A stretch of DNA of 64,000 bases. It comes from Alteromonas naphthalenivorans. Lineage in GTDB: Bacteria; Pseudomonadota; Gammaproteobacteria; Enterobacterales; Alteromonadaceae. The DNA lies in the NCBI RefSeq assembly GCF_000213655.1, contig NC_015554.1, positions 124,001-188,000 on the forward strand, read 5' to 3'. A program made the position numbers and the translations under genes. Of this stretch, positions 44,352 to 54,499 are shown piece after piece. The notes below the pieces were generated by a model. The model saw nothing but the letters and a program-made list of their open reading frames with translations. It was not told the origin of the DNA and searched no databases. Within the stretch, counting starts at the first letter, position 1. Each line of letters begins with the position of its first letter.

Positions 44352-45395
44352 TTGTCTTTCGCTCCACTAAATCGTAAGTTCTCCATTGCCCCAATGCTCG
44401 ATTGGACCGATCGCCATTGCCGTTATTTTCTTCGGCTGCTCTCTAAGCATTCTTTGCTGTATACCGAAATGGTAACTACTGGCGCGATTATTTATGGTAA
44501 AGGTGATTATCTCGGCTTTAACGAGCAGGAACACCCTGTAGCCCTGCAACTTGGCGGTAGTAACCCAGAGCACATGGCTAAATGTGCCGCACTTGCGCAA
44601 GAGCGTGGGTACGATGAAGTGAATATTAACGTGGGTTGCCCTTCTGATAGAGTGAAAAACGGTAGCTTCGGCGCATGTTTAATGGCGCAACCTGAGGTGG
44701 TTGCAGATAATGTTAAAGCTATGCAGGCTGAAGTTGATATACCTGTTACAGTAAAATGCCGCATCGGTATTGACGACATGGATGAGTATAAAGATTTCGC
44801 TCGTTTTATTGATATCGTCGCTACCGCTGGGTGCGATACTTTTATTGTGCATGCAAGAAAAGCTTGGCTACAAGGATTAAGTCCGAAAGAGAATAGAGAT
44901 ATTCCTCCACTTAATTACCCTAGAGTACATATGCTAAAAGAATCTCATCCCGAGCTCTCAATTAGTATAAATGGGGGGATCAAATCGCTTGCTGATGCTC
45001 AAGAGCAGTTAAAATATGTAGATGGAGTAATGATCGGAAGGGAGGTTTATGCTAATCCTTATATTCTGTCTACCGTTGATGCCGAGATTTTTGGGGATAA
45101 TTCAGTTCAACCCATTAGCCGCCGCGATGTCGTATTAAAGATGCAGCAATATATAGAGAAGTGTATCGCGCGCCAAGACGACCCTTATTTCAAGCCTTGG
45201 CACGTTGCTAGACATATGCTTGGCTTATATCAAGGTCAAGCGGGTGGCCGTATATGGCGTCGTTACCTAAGCCAAAATGGTACCGGAAAGTCTCCGGATC
45301 CTCATCTATTAATGAATGCGCTTGAAGCTGTCGAGTCAGCACAGCAAGAAATCAATGACTACAACGCGCAAAAAGCGGCAAATAATATTTCTTAA
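44352..45395 (+). CDS. dusA: tRNA-dihydrouridine(20/20a) synthase
   Basis: A 347-residue flavin enzyme. Landmarks: S-I-A-P-M-L-D-W-T-D-R-H-C-R at the N-terminus, L-Q-L-G-G-S-N-P, N-V-G-C-P-S-D with the catalytic Cys, and H-A-R-K-A-W. It reduces U20/U20a in the tRNA D-loop with FMN and NADPH. The start is TTG at 44352, well placed after GAGGTGA; the protein then begins S-F-A-P-L-N-R-K-F. Confidence 0.94.
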   Translation: MSFAPLNRKFSIAPMLDWTDRHCRYFLRLLSKHSLLYTEMVTTGAIIYGKGDYLGFNEQEHPVALQLGGSNPEHMAKCAALAQERGYDEVNINVGCPSDRVKNGSFGACLMAQPEVVADNVKAMQAEVDIPVTVKCRIGIDDMDEYKDFARFIDIVATAGCDTFIVHARKAWLQGLSPKENRDIPPLNYPRVHMLKESHPELSISINGGIKSLADAQEQLKYVDGVMIGREVYANPYILSTVDAEIFGDNSVQPISRRDVVLKMQQYIEKCIARQDDPYFKPWHVARHMLGLYQGQAGGRIWRRYLSQNGTGKSPDPHLLMNALEAVESAQQEINDYNAQKAANNIS

Positions 45396-45549
45396 ATGGA
45401 CAATAAGGCGGCAAGTGGTCAAATACACTAAACCACTTAATGAATTTGACTAAACCTTGGCGCTGTACGAAATTTGCTCGAAATTTCGTGCGCGTCATGC
45501 TTTCTTCTATTTTCATTAAATTCAATAGGTTAAACGTAATTTTCCTAGA

Positions 45550-45565
45550 TGGCACGAGTTTAGCT
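45550..45565 (+). promoter_or_regulatory. Sigma-54 promoter upstream of a small secreted protein
   Basis: TGGCACG, 4 bases, TAGCT: the invariant GG (45551-45552) and GC (45563-45564) are 10 bases apart, and one base differs from the consensus TGGCACG-N4-TTGCW. It lies 59 bp upstream of the ATG at 45624, so the gene may need sigma-54 and an enhancer-binding protein such as PspF. Confidence 0.7.
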
Positions 45566-45623
45566 ATCTATTAATCAAAGCAATAGCGAAGGGCTGTTGC
45601 AGTGATTACCATCAAGGGAAATT

Positions 45624-45905
45624 ATGAAAACTTCACTTTTAGCAGCATCAATCGTTTCTATCACTTTATTCAGCGCTGGCGCAAATGCGCAAGAATCAAT
45701 CCTTCAGTCAATATTGACGAATATGGTTGATCACGCCGTGAGTATCACAACCAACGAAGTAAAAGCAAATGTGTACCAAACGGTGGCAAATACGGCATAT
45801 CACTTTGAGTTAGAAGGTGAATCTACAATGGGTAAAGTACAAGTTACCGATATTGCAGTAACATCATCTGCGGATACTGAAGAAGTATCTCCACGTGCTG
45901 AGTAA
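45624..45905 (+). CDS. Small secreted protein, unknown
   Basis: A 93-residue protein with a clear signal peptide (M-K-T-S-L-L-A-A-S..., cleavage after A-N-A). The mature 70 residues are polar, end acidic and have no Cys. I recognise no family. A sigma-54-type promoter precedes it and a strong terminator follows. It lies just before the Psp genes and so may belong to the same stress response. Confidence 0.78.
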   Translation: MKTSLLAASIVSITLFSAGANAQESILQSILTNMVDHAVSITTNEVKANVYQTVANTAYHFELEGESTMGKVQVTDIAVTSSADTEEVSPRAE

Positions 45906-45932
45906 GCCATCGACGGTTCTACCCTATTTATG

Positions 45933-45960
45933 AAAAACGACCTAACAAGGTCGTTTTTTT
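45933..45960 (+). terminator. Terminator after the small secreted protein
   Basis: AAAAACGACCT (45933-45943), loop AACA and AGGTCGTTTTT (45948-45958) then more T. It separates this gene from pspA, so each has its own promoter. Confidence 0.92.
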
Positions 45961-46118
45961 TGCCTTAATTTTTAAACGTAACGCTGATTTTGCCACTGGT
46001 TAAATTGACGAATAGTGAGTGGTTAAATTTGCTAAAAAGTTGGTTTATAGGAAAGCGGCGGAGCACCAGTTATTTTCATTTTTGAGTTTTAATTAATAAA
46101 AACAGCACCTTACTGATT

Positions 46119-46134
46119 TGGCACGTCAATTGTA
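46119..46134 (+). promoter_or_regulatory. Sigma-54 promoter of pspA
   Basis: TGGCACG, 4 bases, TTGTA: GG (46120-46121) and GT (46132-46133) have the exact spacing of a -24/-12 element; only the C of GC differs. It lies about 125 bp upstream of pspA. Psp operons of enterobacteria are sigma-54/PspF dependent, which supports the call. No pspF gene is in the window. Confidence 0.75.
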
Positions 46135-46259
46135 ATGTAATTAATTAATAAGCAAAGAGATGTAAGCGACAAGATTGGCGTCAGCATAGTTAATCGCCAA
46201 CCGTAGCATGGCCACTGCCTAGTCTACGTTATTAATCACACTGAAACGGAGCAATAACA

Positions 46260-46931
46260 ATGGGTATGTTTTCAAGAATAAATGACATTGTGCAATCAAA
46301 CTTAAACGCCATGCTAGATAAGGCTGAAGATCCTGAAAAAATCATTCGTCTAATTATCCAAGAAATGGAAGAGACCTTGGTTGAAGTACGCACTGATGCA
46401 GCACGTTACTTAGCCGACCAGAAAACCTTAGCTCGCCATATGGCTTCAGCAGAAAAAGATATCAACGGTTGGCAGGATAAAGCGCAGCTTGCCATGAATA
46501 ACGACAAAGAAGAATTGGCTAAAGCCGCGTTGGTAGAAAAGCAGAAATATGTTGCCAAGCTAAGTCAGCTAGAGCAACAGCAGGTACAACTGGCTGAAAT
46601 TATCGAAAAGATTCAGGTTGATACAGGCCGTTTAAATAGCAAGCTAAATGAAGCGAAGCAAAAGCAAAAGTCGCTTGTTAGCCGCAAACAAACGTTAGAA
46701 ACGCGCCTTAAAGTAAAAAGCGTGGATAACAGCAACAAAATCGATGATGCCATGATGCGTTTTGAGCATTACGAGCAGCGCATTGACACACTAGAAGCGC
46801 AGGTTGATGCCTACGATCTAACGAAGGATAGCGGCAGTGTTAGCTCTTTAGCCGCAGAGTTCGACGCCCTAGAAGCCGATGAAACGATAGAGAATGAACT
46901 GGCTGCGCTTAAGAAAAAAAAGGTAGCGTAA
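46260..46931 (+). CDS. pspA: Phage shock protein A
   Basis: A 223-residue protein, almost wholly coiled coil, starting M-G-M-F-S-R-I-N-D-I-V-Q-S-N-L-N and containing D-P-E-K-I-I-R-L-I-I-Q-E-M-E, the PspA/IM30 signature. PspA binds stressed inner membrane and forms ESCRT-III-like scaffolds; in enterobacteria it also holds PspF inactive. It heads a group of envelope genes in the same direction. Confidence 0.95.
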   Translation: MGMFSRINDIVQSNLNAMLDKAEDPEKIIRLIIQEMEETLVEVRTDAARYLADQKTLARHMASAEKDINGWQDKAQLAMNNDKEELAKAALVEKQKYVAKLSQLEQQQVQLAEIIEKIQVDTGRLNSKLNEAKQKQKSLVSRKQTLETRLKVKSVDNSNKIDDAMMRFEHYEQRIDTLEAQVDAYDLTKDSGSVSSLAAEFDALEADETIENELAALKKKKVA

Positions 46932-47019
46932 ATATTAAGTGGAGTGCGGCGTAGGCTAGTACCTGCGCACTCTCACCGTACAGCCCTAAGTAAATCTGAA
47001 ATGAATTGAGGAAATGAAA

Positions 47020-47220
47020 ATGAAAATGCCATCACAAAAACGTATTTATAGAGATTTAGACAGCGCGGTTATTTCAGGTGTTTGCGCAGGCGTTGCACGG
47101 CACTTAGAGGTAGATCCAATTTGGGTTCGCGTTGGCGCAGCAACGGCGCTTATCTTTATGCCAGCTATCGCCGTAGTCTCTTATTTCGCGGCAGTCATGC
47201 TATTGCCAAGGGCAGTGTAA
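47020..47220 (+). CDS. pspC: PspC-domain protein
   Basis: A 66-residue protein of the PspC domain: I-Y-R-D-L-D-S-A-V-I-S-G-V-C-A-G-V-A-R, D-P-I-W-V-R-V and one hydrophobic helix. It lacks the C-terminal regulatory part of E. coli PspC. I start at the ATG at 47020 because GAGGA is 7 bases upstream; the ATG at 47014 would be too close. The stop overlaps the next start (TAATG). No pspB lies between. Confidence 0.88.
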   Translation: MKMPSQKRIYRDLDSAVISGVCAGVARHLEVDPIWVRVGAATALIFMPAIAVVSYFAAVMLLPRAV

Positions 47221-47564
47221 TGAAAAACTTTCTTATCGCTATTGTGTTAGCTGTGATCTTGGTTAATTGTTTAGGCAGTGTTATTGACGACTGGTTTGGT
47301 ATGCATATCGTAATGTCAGATGAATTACTTAGTCCTTGGGAAAACCTTGCTGCACTATCTGTGATAGGGGTTCTGTTAGCGGTAGTCGGTTTTGTCGTGG
47401 CAGTCAGTGTTCTTGGCACGCTATTGTTGGCTGCTGGTGCGGTGTTCTTGGCATTACTTGCTGCAGGCATTGGCGCGTTTTGGCCAATCGTTGTTTTAGC
47501 TATACTTATCTATGCATTTAAGGACAAATCCAAGCGTGATCAACACCTAAATCATCCTGTATGA
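47220..47564 (+). CDS. Small polytopic membrane protein in the psp cluster
   Basis: A 114-residue protein with a hydrophobic N-terminal helix (about 3-22) and two to three further helices (about 42-103), ending in a basic tail. Its ATG overlaps the pspC stop, so the two are coupled. I do not recognise the family; it takes the place where pspD or pspG-like genes sit in other species, but similarity is not evident. Confidence 0.8.
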   Translation: MKNFLIAIVLAVILVNCLGSVIDDWFGMHIVMSDELLSPWENLAALSVIGVLLAVVGFVVAVSVLGTLLLAAGAVFLALLAAGIGAFWPIVVLAILIYAFKDKSKRDQHLNHPV

Positions 47565-47721
47565 TGATTATAAGTTTATTTAAGTTGTGTTATTAGGCCG
47601 TTAAATGGTGATATAACTGCAACCGTCATAAAGGTTTAGTAATTCTCGCGTATTTATAATTAGTTATACATTGCCGGTTAAATCCGGCTTTGTGTCATTT
47701 GAAAGGAAGGTTGGCATTGAT

Positions 47722-48714
47722 ATGAGAAAATCAATTAGCACAAAACGAGTAGCCATTGTCATTGCAGTGTTGTTTCTGATTTTTTGGTTAATAGGTCTGT
47801 ACTGGAGCATGGCACCAGACGCCTACGACGTTAAAAAGCGGGTGGCGCAACAAGCACAAAATATTAATCCAGAAGACGTGGCCGGCTATACGCTTACTGC
47901 AACTATGATTGATGTCTCTGAAACCTTGCTAGATAAACCGGGTGGTTACCTGTCGAATGATGTAATGCCCCCAGGTGTTTTCTTAGATAATATGCCGTCT
48001 TTCGAATTTGGCGCGCTGGAAATGATTCGAGACCTTGCGCTTTCTATGCGTAAAGACTTTAGCCGTTCGCAATCTCAATCGTTAGAAAACCCTTACCTGA
48101 CTAAAGCGCATCCTAAATTTAATATGGATCATAAGAGCTGGATGTTTCCGTCGTCTGAGTCTAGTTACCGAGACGGCATAGAGCTTCTAAAACTTTATCG
48201 CGATCAGCTTGCGAATCCGCAAAATTCTGACAGTCAATTTTATACTCGTGCTGATAATTTACGTGAGTGGCTTAAGCAAGTTGAAAAGCGTTTAGGCAGC
48301 TATTCTCAGCGGTTAAGTGCCAGTGTTGGTTCTGCAAGAATTAATACAGATTTAGCGGGCGATTCGAAAGCGAAGCAATCTACCTCGGTAGCGCAGCAGC
48401 GTACGGTTAAAACTAGTTGGTTCAAGCTAGACAATAATTTCCATGAAGCGCGCGGCGCGACGTGGGCGCTACTACACTTTCTTAAAGCGGTAGAAGTTGA
48501 ATTCTACGATGTATTAGAAGATAAAAACGCATTGGTTAGCTTACAGCAGATAATTCGTGAGCTTGAAGCAACTCAGCAGTCTGTGTTCAGTCCTGTTATT
48601 CTAAATGGCAGTGGCTTTGGTATGCTGGCTAACCATTCTTTAGTGATGGCGAACTATATTTCTCGCGCTAACGCTGCTTTAATTGAACTTTCAGAACTTC
48701 TCAGTCAAGGATAA
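47722..48714 (+). CDS. DUF2333-family protein
   Basis: A 330-residue protein with one N-terminal membrane helix (about 9-28, ending Y-W-S-M-A-P) and a large periplasmic part rich in helices, with F-N-M-D-H-K-S-W-M-F-P-S-S-E-S and N-F-H-E-A-R-G-A-T-W. These match DUF2333. Function is unknown. The start at 47722 follows AAGGAAGG by 11 bases. It ends 3 bp before the beta-barrel gene, so the two are an operon. Confidence 0.85.
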   Translation: MRKSISTKRVAIVIAVLFLIFWLIGLYWSMAPDAYDVKKRVAQQAQNINPEDVAGYTLTATMIDVSETLLDKPGGYLSNDVMPPGVFLDNMPSFEFGALEMIRDLALSMRKDFSRSQSQSLENPYLTKAHPKFNMDHKSWMFPSSESSYRDGIELLKLYRDQLANPQNSDSQFYTRADNLREWLKQVEKRLGSYSQRLSASVGSARINTDLAGDSKAKQSTSVAQQRTVKTSWFKLDNNFHEARGATWALLHFLKAVEVEFYDVLEDKNALVSLQQIIRELEATQQSVFSPVILNGSGFGMLANHSLVMANYISRANAALIELSELLSQG

Positions 48715-48717
48715 CAA

Positions 48718-49473
48718 ATGAAAAAGTGTCTATTGGCAACCCTAGTGGGTTGTGCTCTTTTCTCCGCATCTTCGCATGCAGACACAATTGCAGGAGTGTA
48801 CGCAGGTGCACAAGTTTGGCAGACGGATACAACAGGTGGTTTCGCCGATAGTTCGTCTACTGCTGATTTCAATTTTGATGATGAAACAAATACTGCGTTA
48901 TACGTTGCATTTGAGCACCCGTTGCCATTTGTGCCTAACGTGAAGATAGGGCATACCACCCTTGATAACTCGGGCACGACTACACTAAATACTAACTTTA
49001 CCTTCGACGGCGATTTGTACACTGCCGATAGTCAAGTGGATACCATTGTTGAGTTAGACGCTACAGATATTATTTTGTATTACGAGCTATTCGATAACGA
49101 CTTAATTAGTTTCGATGTGGGCTTGAATGCCAAGTATATCGATGGCGCGTTTTCAGTTTATGATACGGCCAGCGATACGCAAGGCTCGGGTGATTTCTCA
49201 GGTGTTGTGCCAATGGTGTACTCGAAAGTGCAAGTAGGCTTGCCGTTTACGGGGTTAGCGGCTTACGCTGAAGGTAGCTACTTGTCGTTTGACGAGCACG
49301 AACTAAGCGACTACCAAGTAGCAGTGACTTACTCATTTATAGAAAGTCTCGCGGTTGATATGACCCTTCAGGTGGGCTATCGCAAAGTGACGGTGGATAT
49401 TGAAGATCTTGACGATATCTATGCAGACATGGAATTTGATGGCGCGTTTGCAGGATTAGAAGTTCACTTCTAA
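48718..49473 (+). CDS. Outer-membrane beta-barrel protein, TIGR04219-like
   Basis: A 251-residue protein with a signal peptide (cleavage after S-S-H-A) and a mature part of alternating strands. It starts G-V-Y-A-G-A-Q-V-W-Q-T and ends in the aromatic G-A-F-A-G-L-E-V-H-F, the beta-signal of outer-membrane proteins. It resembles the TIGR04219 family. Its role is unknown; being coupled to DUF2333 suggests an envelope function. Confidence 0.85.
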   Translation: MKKCLLATLVGCALFSASSHADTIAGVYAGAQVWQTDTTGGFADSSSTADFNFDDETNTALYVAFEHPLPFVPNVKIGHTTLDNSGTTTLNTNFTFDGDLYTADSQVDTIVELDATDIILYYELFDNDLISFDVGLNAKYIDGAFSVYDTASDTQGSGDFSGVVPMVYSKVQVGLPFTGLAAYAEGSYLSFDEHELSDYQVAVTYSFIESLAVDMTLQVGYRKVTVDIEDLDDIYADMEFDGAFAGLEVHF

Positions 49474-49500
49474 TTGTTGCCAACATCTACCTGATAAACA

Positions 49501-49527
49501 AAAAAACCGACATGTGTCGGTTTTTTT
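49501..49527. terminator. Bidirectional terminator
   Basis: CCGAC (49507-49511), ATGT and GTCGG (49516-49520), flanked by A6 and T7, end the DUF2333/barrel operon and face the small minus-strand gene at 49553. Confidence 0.9.
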
Positions 49528-49552
49528 GCTTTTTTATATTAGTACTATTGCA

Positions 49553-49843
49553 CTAGTGGCCAAATTTAACTCTTATTCCTGCATTGGCAATGAAGCCATC
49601 GTTGCGAGACCATATATCAGTAGTCCACTGCCCACTAGCCGCTCGGCTAGGTAACAGTAGAGGATGTTCGTCGTGCTCTGCATGCTCGTCATGTTTTTGT
49701 TCCTCAATGTCATCTTTGTGCCGCTCTTGATTCAATGGCACATCTGAGTGCTTAAATGTGTTGTCATGACTAGATGAAATTGCGCTAAGAAAGAACAGAA
49801 TGATTAACGAGGTGGTTGATCTAAAAAACGGAAGTTGGAACAT
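49553..49843 (-). CDS. Small exported histidine-rich protein, possibly a shortened barrel
   Basis: A 96-residue ORF with a hydrophobic N-terminus like a signal peptide (about 10-25), a His/Asp/Glu-rich stretch with repeated D-E-H (about 42-62, likely metal-binding) and an end G-F-I-A-N-A-G-I-R-V-K-F-G-H that looks like the last strand of a barrel. There is no strong ribosome site. It may be a real small metal-binding protein or a degraded outer-membrane gene. Confidence 0.5.
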   Translation of the reverse strand: MFQLPFFRSTTSLIILFFLSAISSSHDNTFKHSDVPLNQERHKDDIEEQKHDEHAEHDEHPLLLPSRAASGQWTTDIWSRNDGFIANAGIRVKFGH

Positions 49844-50215
49844 AATGTAGCAATTAGAAAATTTGGTAGATTACAACATATTTCCACATGCTAGTCTTTG
49901 TGAATTTAAGCATAAAGCCCTTTATTTATTAATTGCTTAGGTGTTTTTTCTTTTCCTTCATAAAGTTATCTTATACCTTAAAACTTACTTAAAACACTTT
50001 AGGTTTGTGCTTAATTTCAGGCGCTGATATCTAAAAATTCTTTAGGGAAGCTACCTAAAATCAACTTTACTGGTAGTGTTATCATCAAAAACAGCGTGTT
50101 TATACTCCAAAACACATCCTTAATCACTTTCAGTAATAAAAAAGTCTCATTTATTCTTTTCTCTTCTTGTAGAAAGCCGTTAGCCTTATGCCCATCGAAT
50201 TAAGGCTAAAGAATT
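49844..50215. other. Gene-free leader of the cysJIH operon
   Basis: The AT-rich 370 bp between the small His-rich ORF and cysJ must hold the cys promoter. CysB usually controls such operons, but I cannot assign a CysB site or a clear -35/-10 by eye. No riboswitch structure is obvious. Confidence 0.5.
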
Positions 50216-52042
50216 ATGTCACAACAATCGAACAATCCATCGGCTACTGGTGCCGTACTAAACGAACAACAGTTCAATGCAATTACCCAAGCGATATCTG
50301 GGTTAAACCGCGACCAACTGACTTGGATCAGTGGCTATGCTGCGGGTATGGCCGCTGCACAAGGCGGCGTCGTTGCGCCAACCACTGCCGGTGCAGTAGC
50401 ACCAGCGCAGACTGATGCTCCCACGCTTACCATTTTATTCGGTTCACAAACCGGTAACGCGAAAGGTGTGGCTCAACAGTGTCAGGCAAAAGCGGAAGAA
50501 GCGGGCTTTAACTCTAAGTTAGTTAGCATGGCAGATTACAAGCCTCGTTCGCTTAAGGCTGAAACCCATGTTGCGCTTTTTGTTAGCACCCATGGTGAAG
50601 GCGATGCGCCAGATGATGCCATCGAGTTGCATGAATTCGTTAGCGGTAAAAAAGCACCTAAGTTAAGCAACACTAAGTACGCGGTGTTAGGGTTAGGTGA
50701 TAGTAGCTACGAATTTTTCTGTCAAACGGGCAAAGACTTCGATGAACGCTTAGACAAACTTGGTGGTACCGAGCTAGTGGCCCGTGCCGATTGCGATGTT
50801 GATTATGAAGCGCAAGCTGAGGCGTGGCTGAATGACTTAATCGCTTCTCTTAAAGATGACTTTACAGCGTCAGCGCCTGTTGCCCAAGCAGTGCAAACTG
50901 GCTCAGCCGTGCAAGGCGCACCTGAACAAGCGTATACCAAAAAAGCGCCGTTTACGGCAACCTTGCTTGATGCTCAAAAAATTACAGGTCGTGATTCAGT
51001 AAAAGACATTCGCCATATTGAAATTAGCCTTGAAGATTCTGGTATTACCTACAAAGCGGGTGATGCATTAGGCGTGTGGTTTAAAAACGCGCCAAGTCTT
51101 GTTGATGCCTTCATAGATACACTTTCTCTTGATGGCGATGCAGAAGTGAAGGTTGCTGATGCAACGCTGACGTTGCGAGAAGCATTAACCAGCAAGCTTG
51201 AGCTTACGCTTAGCTATCCTAACTTCATTAAAGCCTATCAAGCGGCTACCGGCTCTGAAAGCTTAGCCGCGATGATGGAAGATAAAGCAAAACTGCGCAC
51301 TTACATGGCCGAGCGTCAGTTGATTGATATCGTGCGCGACCATCCGGGCAGCTTAACCGCGCAACAACTGGTAGAAGCGTTTCGACCGCTAACACCGCGC
51401 TTATACTCTATTGCGTCTAGCCAAACCGAAGTTGAAGACGAAGTTCACCTAACGGTAGCGCACGTAGACTATGAAGCCTTTGGTCATCGTCATCAAGGCG
51501 GGGCATCTGGTTTCTTATGTGAATATTTAGAAGAAAACGGTGAAGTAGACGTGTTTGTTGAAAACAACGATCACTTCCGTTTACCTGAAGATGGAAATAT
51601 ACCAGTTATCATGGTTGGCCCAGGTACGGGTATTGCCCCTTTCAGGGCCTTTATGCAAGAGCGTGATGCTCAAGAGGCTGAAGGTAAGAACTGGTTGTTC
51701 TTCGGTAATCCGCATTTCACACAAGACTTCTTGTATCAAGTGGAATGGCAAGGCTACGTGAAAGACGGCCTACTAGATAAGATTACTTTGGCTTTCTCTC
51801 GCGACCAAGAAGAGAAAGTTTATGTGCAGCATCGCTTGCTTGAGCATGGTAAAGAAGTGTACGAATGGCTTCAGCAAGGTGCACATTTTTATGTGTGTGG
51901 CGATGCAACCTACATGGCCAAAGATGTAGAAAATGCACTGATTAGTATTGTGCAACAGTACGGCGAAAAATCAGAAGCCGATGCTAAAGCGTACTTAGTT
52001 GAATTACGCAAAGCGAAACGTTACCAGAAGGATGTCTATTAA
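50216..52042 (+). CDS. cysJ: Sulfite reductase (NADPH) flavoprotein alpha subunit
   Basis: A 608-residue diflavin reductase. A flavodoxin-like FMN domain (about 70-210, [10 protein letters not shown]) is joined to an FAD/NADPH module (235-608) with R-L-Y-S-I-A-S-S-Q for FAD and [10 protein letters not shown] for NADPH; it ends K-R-Y-Q-K-D-V-Y. Electrons pass from NADPH to CysI. The cysI ATG overlaps its stop (TAATG). Confidence 0.96.
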   Translation: MSQQSNNPSATGAVLNEQQFNAITQAISGLNRDQLTWISGYAAGMAAAQGGVVAPTTAGAVAPAQTDAPTLTILFGSQTGNAKGVAQQCQAKAEEAGFNSKLVSMADYKPRSLKAETHVALFVSTHGEGDAPDDAIELHEFVSGKKAPKLSNTKYAVLGLGDSSYEFFCQTGKDFDERLDKLGGTELVARADCDVDYEAQAEAWLNDLIASLKDDFTASAPVAQAVQTGSAVQGAPEQAYTKKAPFTATLLDAQKITGRDSVKDIRHIEISLEDSGITYKAGDALGVWFKNAPSLVDAFIDTLSLDGDAEVKVADATLTLREALTSKLELTLSYPNFIKAYQAATGSESLAAMMEDKAKLRTYMAERQLIDIVRDHPGSLTAQQLVEAFRPLTPRLYSIASSQTEVEDEVHLTVAHVDYEAFGHRHQGGASGFLCEYLEENGEVDVFVENNDHFRLPEDGNIPVIMVGPGTGIAPFRAFMQERDAQEAEGKNWLFFGNPHFTQDFLYQVEWQGYVKDGLLDKITLAFSRDQEEKVYVQHRLLEHGKEVYEWLQQGAHFYVCGDATYMAKDVENALISIVQQYGEKSEADAKAYLVELRKAKRYQKDVY

Positions 52043-53760
52043 TGAGCAATGAAAAATCACCATTTATCGTTGAGGGCAAACTGGCTGACAACGAGCGCTT
52101 AAAGCGTGAAAGTAATAACTTACGCGGCACTATCGAAACCGATTTAAAAGACGATTTAACCGGTGGGTTCACGGCAGATAACTTCCAACTTATCCGCTTC
52201 CACGGTATGTATCAGCAAGACGATCGTGATATTCGCGCCGAGCGTGCTAAGCAAAAACTAGAGCCATTGCACAACGTAATGTTGCGTGCCCGTTTACCGG
52301 GTGGCGTGATTACCCCTGACCAATGGTTAGCTATCGACAAATTTGCCGCCGATCACACTATGTACGGCAGTATTCGTCTTACTACGCGTCAAACGTTTCA
52401 GTTTCACGGTGTACTAAAGCCGAAAATCAAGTCGATGCACCAAATGCTTAATAAAGCAGGAATCGACTCTATTGCCACCGCTGGTGACGTAAACCGAAAC
52501 GTACTTTGTACCTCTAATCCGGTTGAGTCTGCCTTGCACGTTGAAGCATATGCATGGGCTAAGAAGATAAGCGAGCACTTACTTCCGAAAACCCGTGCTT
52601 ATGCTGAAATTTGGTTAGACGGTGAAAGAGTGGAAACCACTGAAAAGCCAGTAGAGCCAATTTTAGGTGACAACTACTTACCTCGTAAGTTTAAAACTAC
52701 CGTGGTTATCCCACCGCAAAACGATGTAGATGTTCACGCGAACGATCTTAACTTTGTGGCTATTGCTGAAAACGGCAAACTGATTGGTTTTAACGTACTG
52801 GTAGGCGGCGGCCTTGCCATGACGCATGGCGATAAGAGCACTTTCCCACGTAAAGCCAGTGACTTTGGTTTTATTGGTTTGGATGACACGTTAGCCGTTG
52901 CTGCCGCAGTAGTAACGACCCAGCGCGATTGGGGTAACCGTGTTAACCGTAAAAACGCTAAAACCAAATACACCCTAGAACGTGTGGGCGTAGATAACTT
53001 TAAAGCCGAAGTAGAGAAGCGTGCAGGCGTAACCTTTGGTGAAACACGTCCTTATGAATTCACGACTCGTGGCGATAGCTTCGGTTGGGTTGAAGGTATT
53101 GACGGTAAATATCACTTAACGCTATTTATCGAAAACGGCCGAATCTTAGATTATCCAGGCAAAACCTTAAAAACAGGGTGTGCTGAAATTGCGAAAATTC
53201 ATACCGGCGACTTCCGCTTAACCGCGAATCAAAACTTGATTGTTGCAGGTGTACCGGCAGAAGATAAAGAAAAAATTGAAGCCTTGGCTCGAGAGCATGG
53301 CCTTATTGCGCCAGAAACTTCAAACCAACGTCTTGATTCTATGGCCTGTGTTGCATTGCCTACTTGTCCATTAGCAATGGCAGAAGCAGAACGCTATTTG
53401 CCTGATGCGGTAACGGAACTTGAAGGCTTGCTAGCGAAGCATGGTTTAGCTGACGACAGTATTATTTTCCGCGTAACGGGCTGCCCGAATGGGTGTGGTC
53501 GTGCCATGTTGGCCGAAGTTGGTTTAGTGGGTAAAGGCCCAGGTAAATATAATTTCCATTTAGGTGGCGATCGCGAAGGAACCCGTATTCCTAAGATGTA
53601 TCGCGAAAACATCAGTGAAGAAGAAATTATGGCCGAACTTGATTCATTAATTGGCAAGTGGGCGAAAGAGCGTAACGGTAACGAATCGTTCGGTGATTAT
53701 GTTATTCGCGCTGAAATTGTCGCACCCGTTGTCGATTCAGCTAGAGACTTTTATGAGTAA
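52042..53760 (+). CDS. cysI: Sulfite reductase (NADPH) hemoprotein beta subunit
   Basis: A 572-residue siroheme/[4Fe-4S] enzyme. The cluster cysteines are in [11 protein letters not shown] and T-G-C-P-N-G-C-G. The N-terminal half has [12 protein letters not shown]. It reduces sulfite to sulfide with CysJ. It overlaps cysH by 8 bp. Confidence 0.96.
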   Translation: MSNEKSPFIVEGKLADNERLKRESNNLRGTIETDLKDDLTGGFTADNFQLIRFHGMYQQDDRDIRAERAKQKLEPLHNVMLRARLPGGVITPDQWLAIDKFAADHTMYGSIRLTTRQTFQFHGVLKPKIKSMHQMLNKAGIDSIATAGDVNRNVLCTSNPVESALHVEAYAWAKKISEHLLPKTRAYAEIWLDGERVETTEKPVEPILGDNYLPRKFKTTVVIPPQNDVDVHANDLNFVAIAENGKLIGFNVLVGGGLAMTHGDKSTFPRKASDFGFIGLDDTLAVAAAVVTTQRDWGNRVNRKNAKTKYTLERVGVDNFKAEVEKRAGVTFGETRPYEFTTRGDSFGWVEGIDGKYHLTLFIENGRILDYPGKTLKTGCAEIAKIHTGDFRLTANQNLIVAGVPAEDKEKIEALAREHGLIAPETSNQRLDSMACVALPTCPLAMAEAERYLPDAVTELEGLLAKHGLADDSIIFRVTGCPNGCGRAMLAEVGLVGKGPGKYNFHLGGDREGTRIPKMYRENISEEEIMAELDSLIGKWAKERNGNESFGDYVIRAEIVAPVVDSARDFYE

Positions 53761-54499
53761 TTCGACGCTACTTAATAGCAGTCCGCTAACACTTGATATC
53801 AGCAAGGAAGCCCTTGCCGATATCAATGTTGAACTGGAAGCAATGAGTGCTCAAGCCCGCGTTGAGTGGGCGCTTGAAAACTTACCTGACAGCCACATTG
53901 TGTCATCAAGCTTTGGTGCTCAATCTGCGGTTATGCTTCACATGCTTACTCAAGCTAAGCCAGATATCCCTGTGGTACTAACGGATACTGGATATTTGTT
54001 TCCTGAAACCTACAAGTTTATAGATGAGCTGAAAAACGCGTTGAATTTGAACTTGCACGTGTACAACGCAGATATTTCATCTGCGTGGCAGGAAGCGAGA
54101 TTTGGACGGTTATGGGAACAAGGTGTTGAAGGCATAGAGCAGTACAACCGAATGAATAAGGTTGAACCTATGCAGCGTGCCTTAAAAGAGCTTAATGCTG
54201 GAACATGGTTTGCGGGTTTACGCCGCAGTCAATCTGATACCCGCGGCAAGTTACCTGTGCTTCAAAAGGTAGGCAGTCAGTTTAAGCTTTATCCTATTAT
54301 TGATTGGAGCAACAAAGACCTGCACTACTACCTCAAAGAACATGGTTTGTCGTACCATCCTTTGTGGGACGAAGGTTATGTGTCTATTGGCGATTGGCAT
54401 ACCACGCAGTCATTGCAAGAAGGCATGAGTGAGCAAGATACTCGTTTCTTCGGGCTCAAGCGAGAGTGTGGTTTGCACGAGTTTGGTGACGGTATTTAA
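53753..54499 (+). CDS. cysH: Phosphoadenosine phosphosulfate reductase
   Basis: A 248-residue PAPS reductase. The PP-loop-like start is [21 protein letters not shown] binds substrate, and the catalytic Cys is in K-R-E-C-G-L-H near the C-terminus. The extra Cys pairs that hold the iron-sulfur cluster of APS reductases are absent, so PAPS is the likely substrate. The ATG at 53753 lies inside the cysI end; the ORF reads further upstream but not with family residues. Confidence 0.95.
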   Translation: MSNSTLLNSSPLTLDISKEALADINVELEAMSAQARVEWALENLPDSHIVSSSFGAQSAVMLHMLTQAKPDIPVVLTDTGYLFPETYKFIDELKNALNLNLHVYNADISSAWQEARFGRLWEQGVEGIEQYNRMNKVEPMQRALKELNAGTWFAGLRRSQSDTRGKLPVLQKVGSQFKLYPIIDWSNKDLHYYLKEHGLSYHPLWDEGYVSIGDWHTTQSLQEGMSEQDTRFFGLKRECGLHEFGDGI

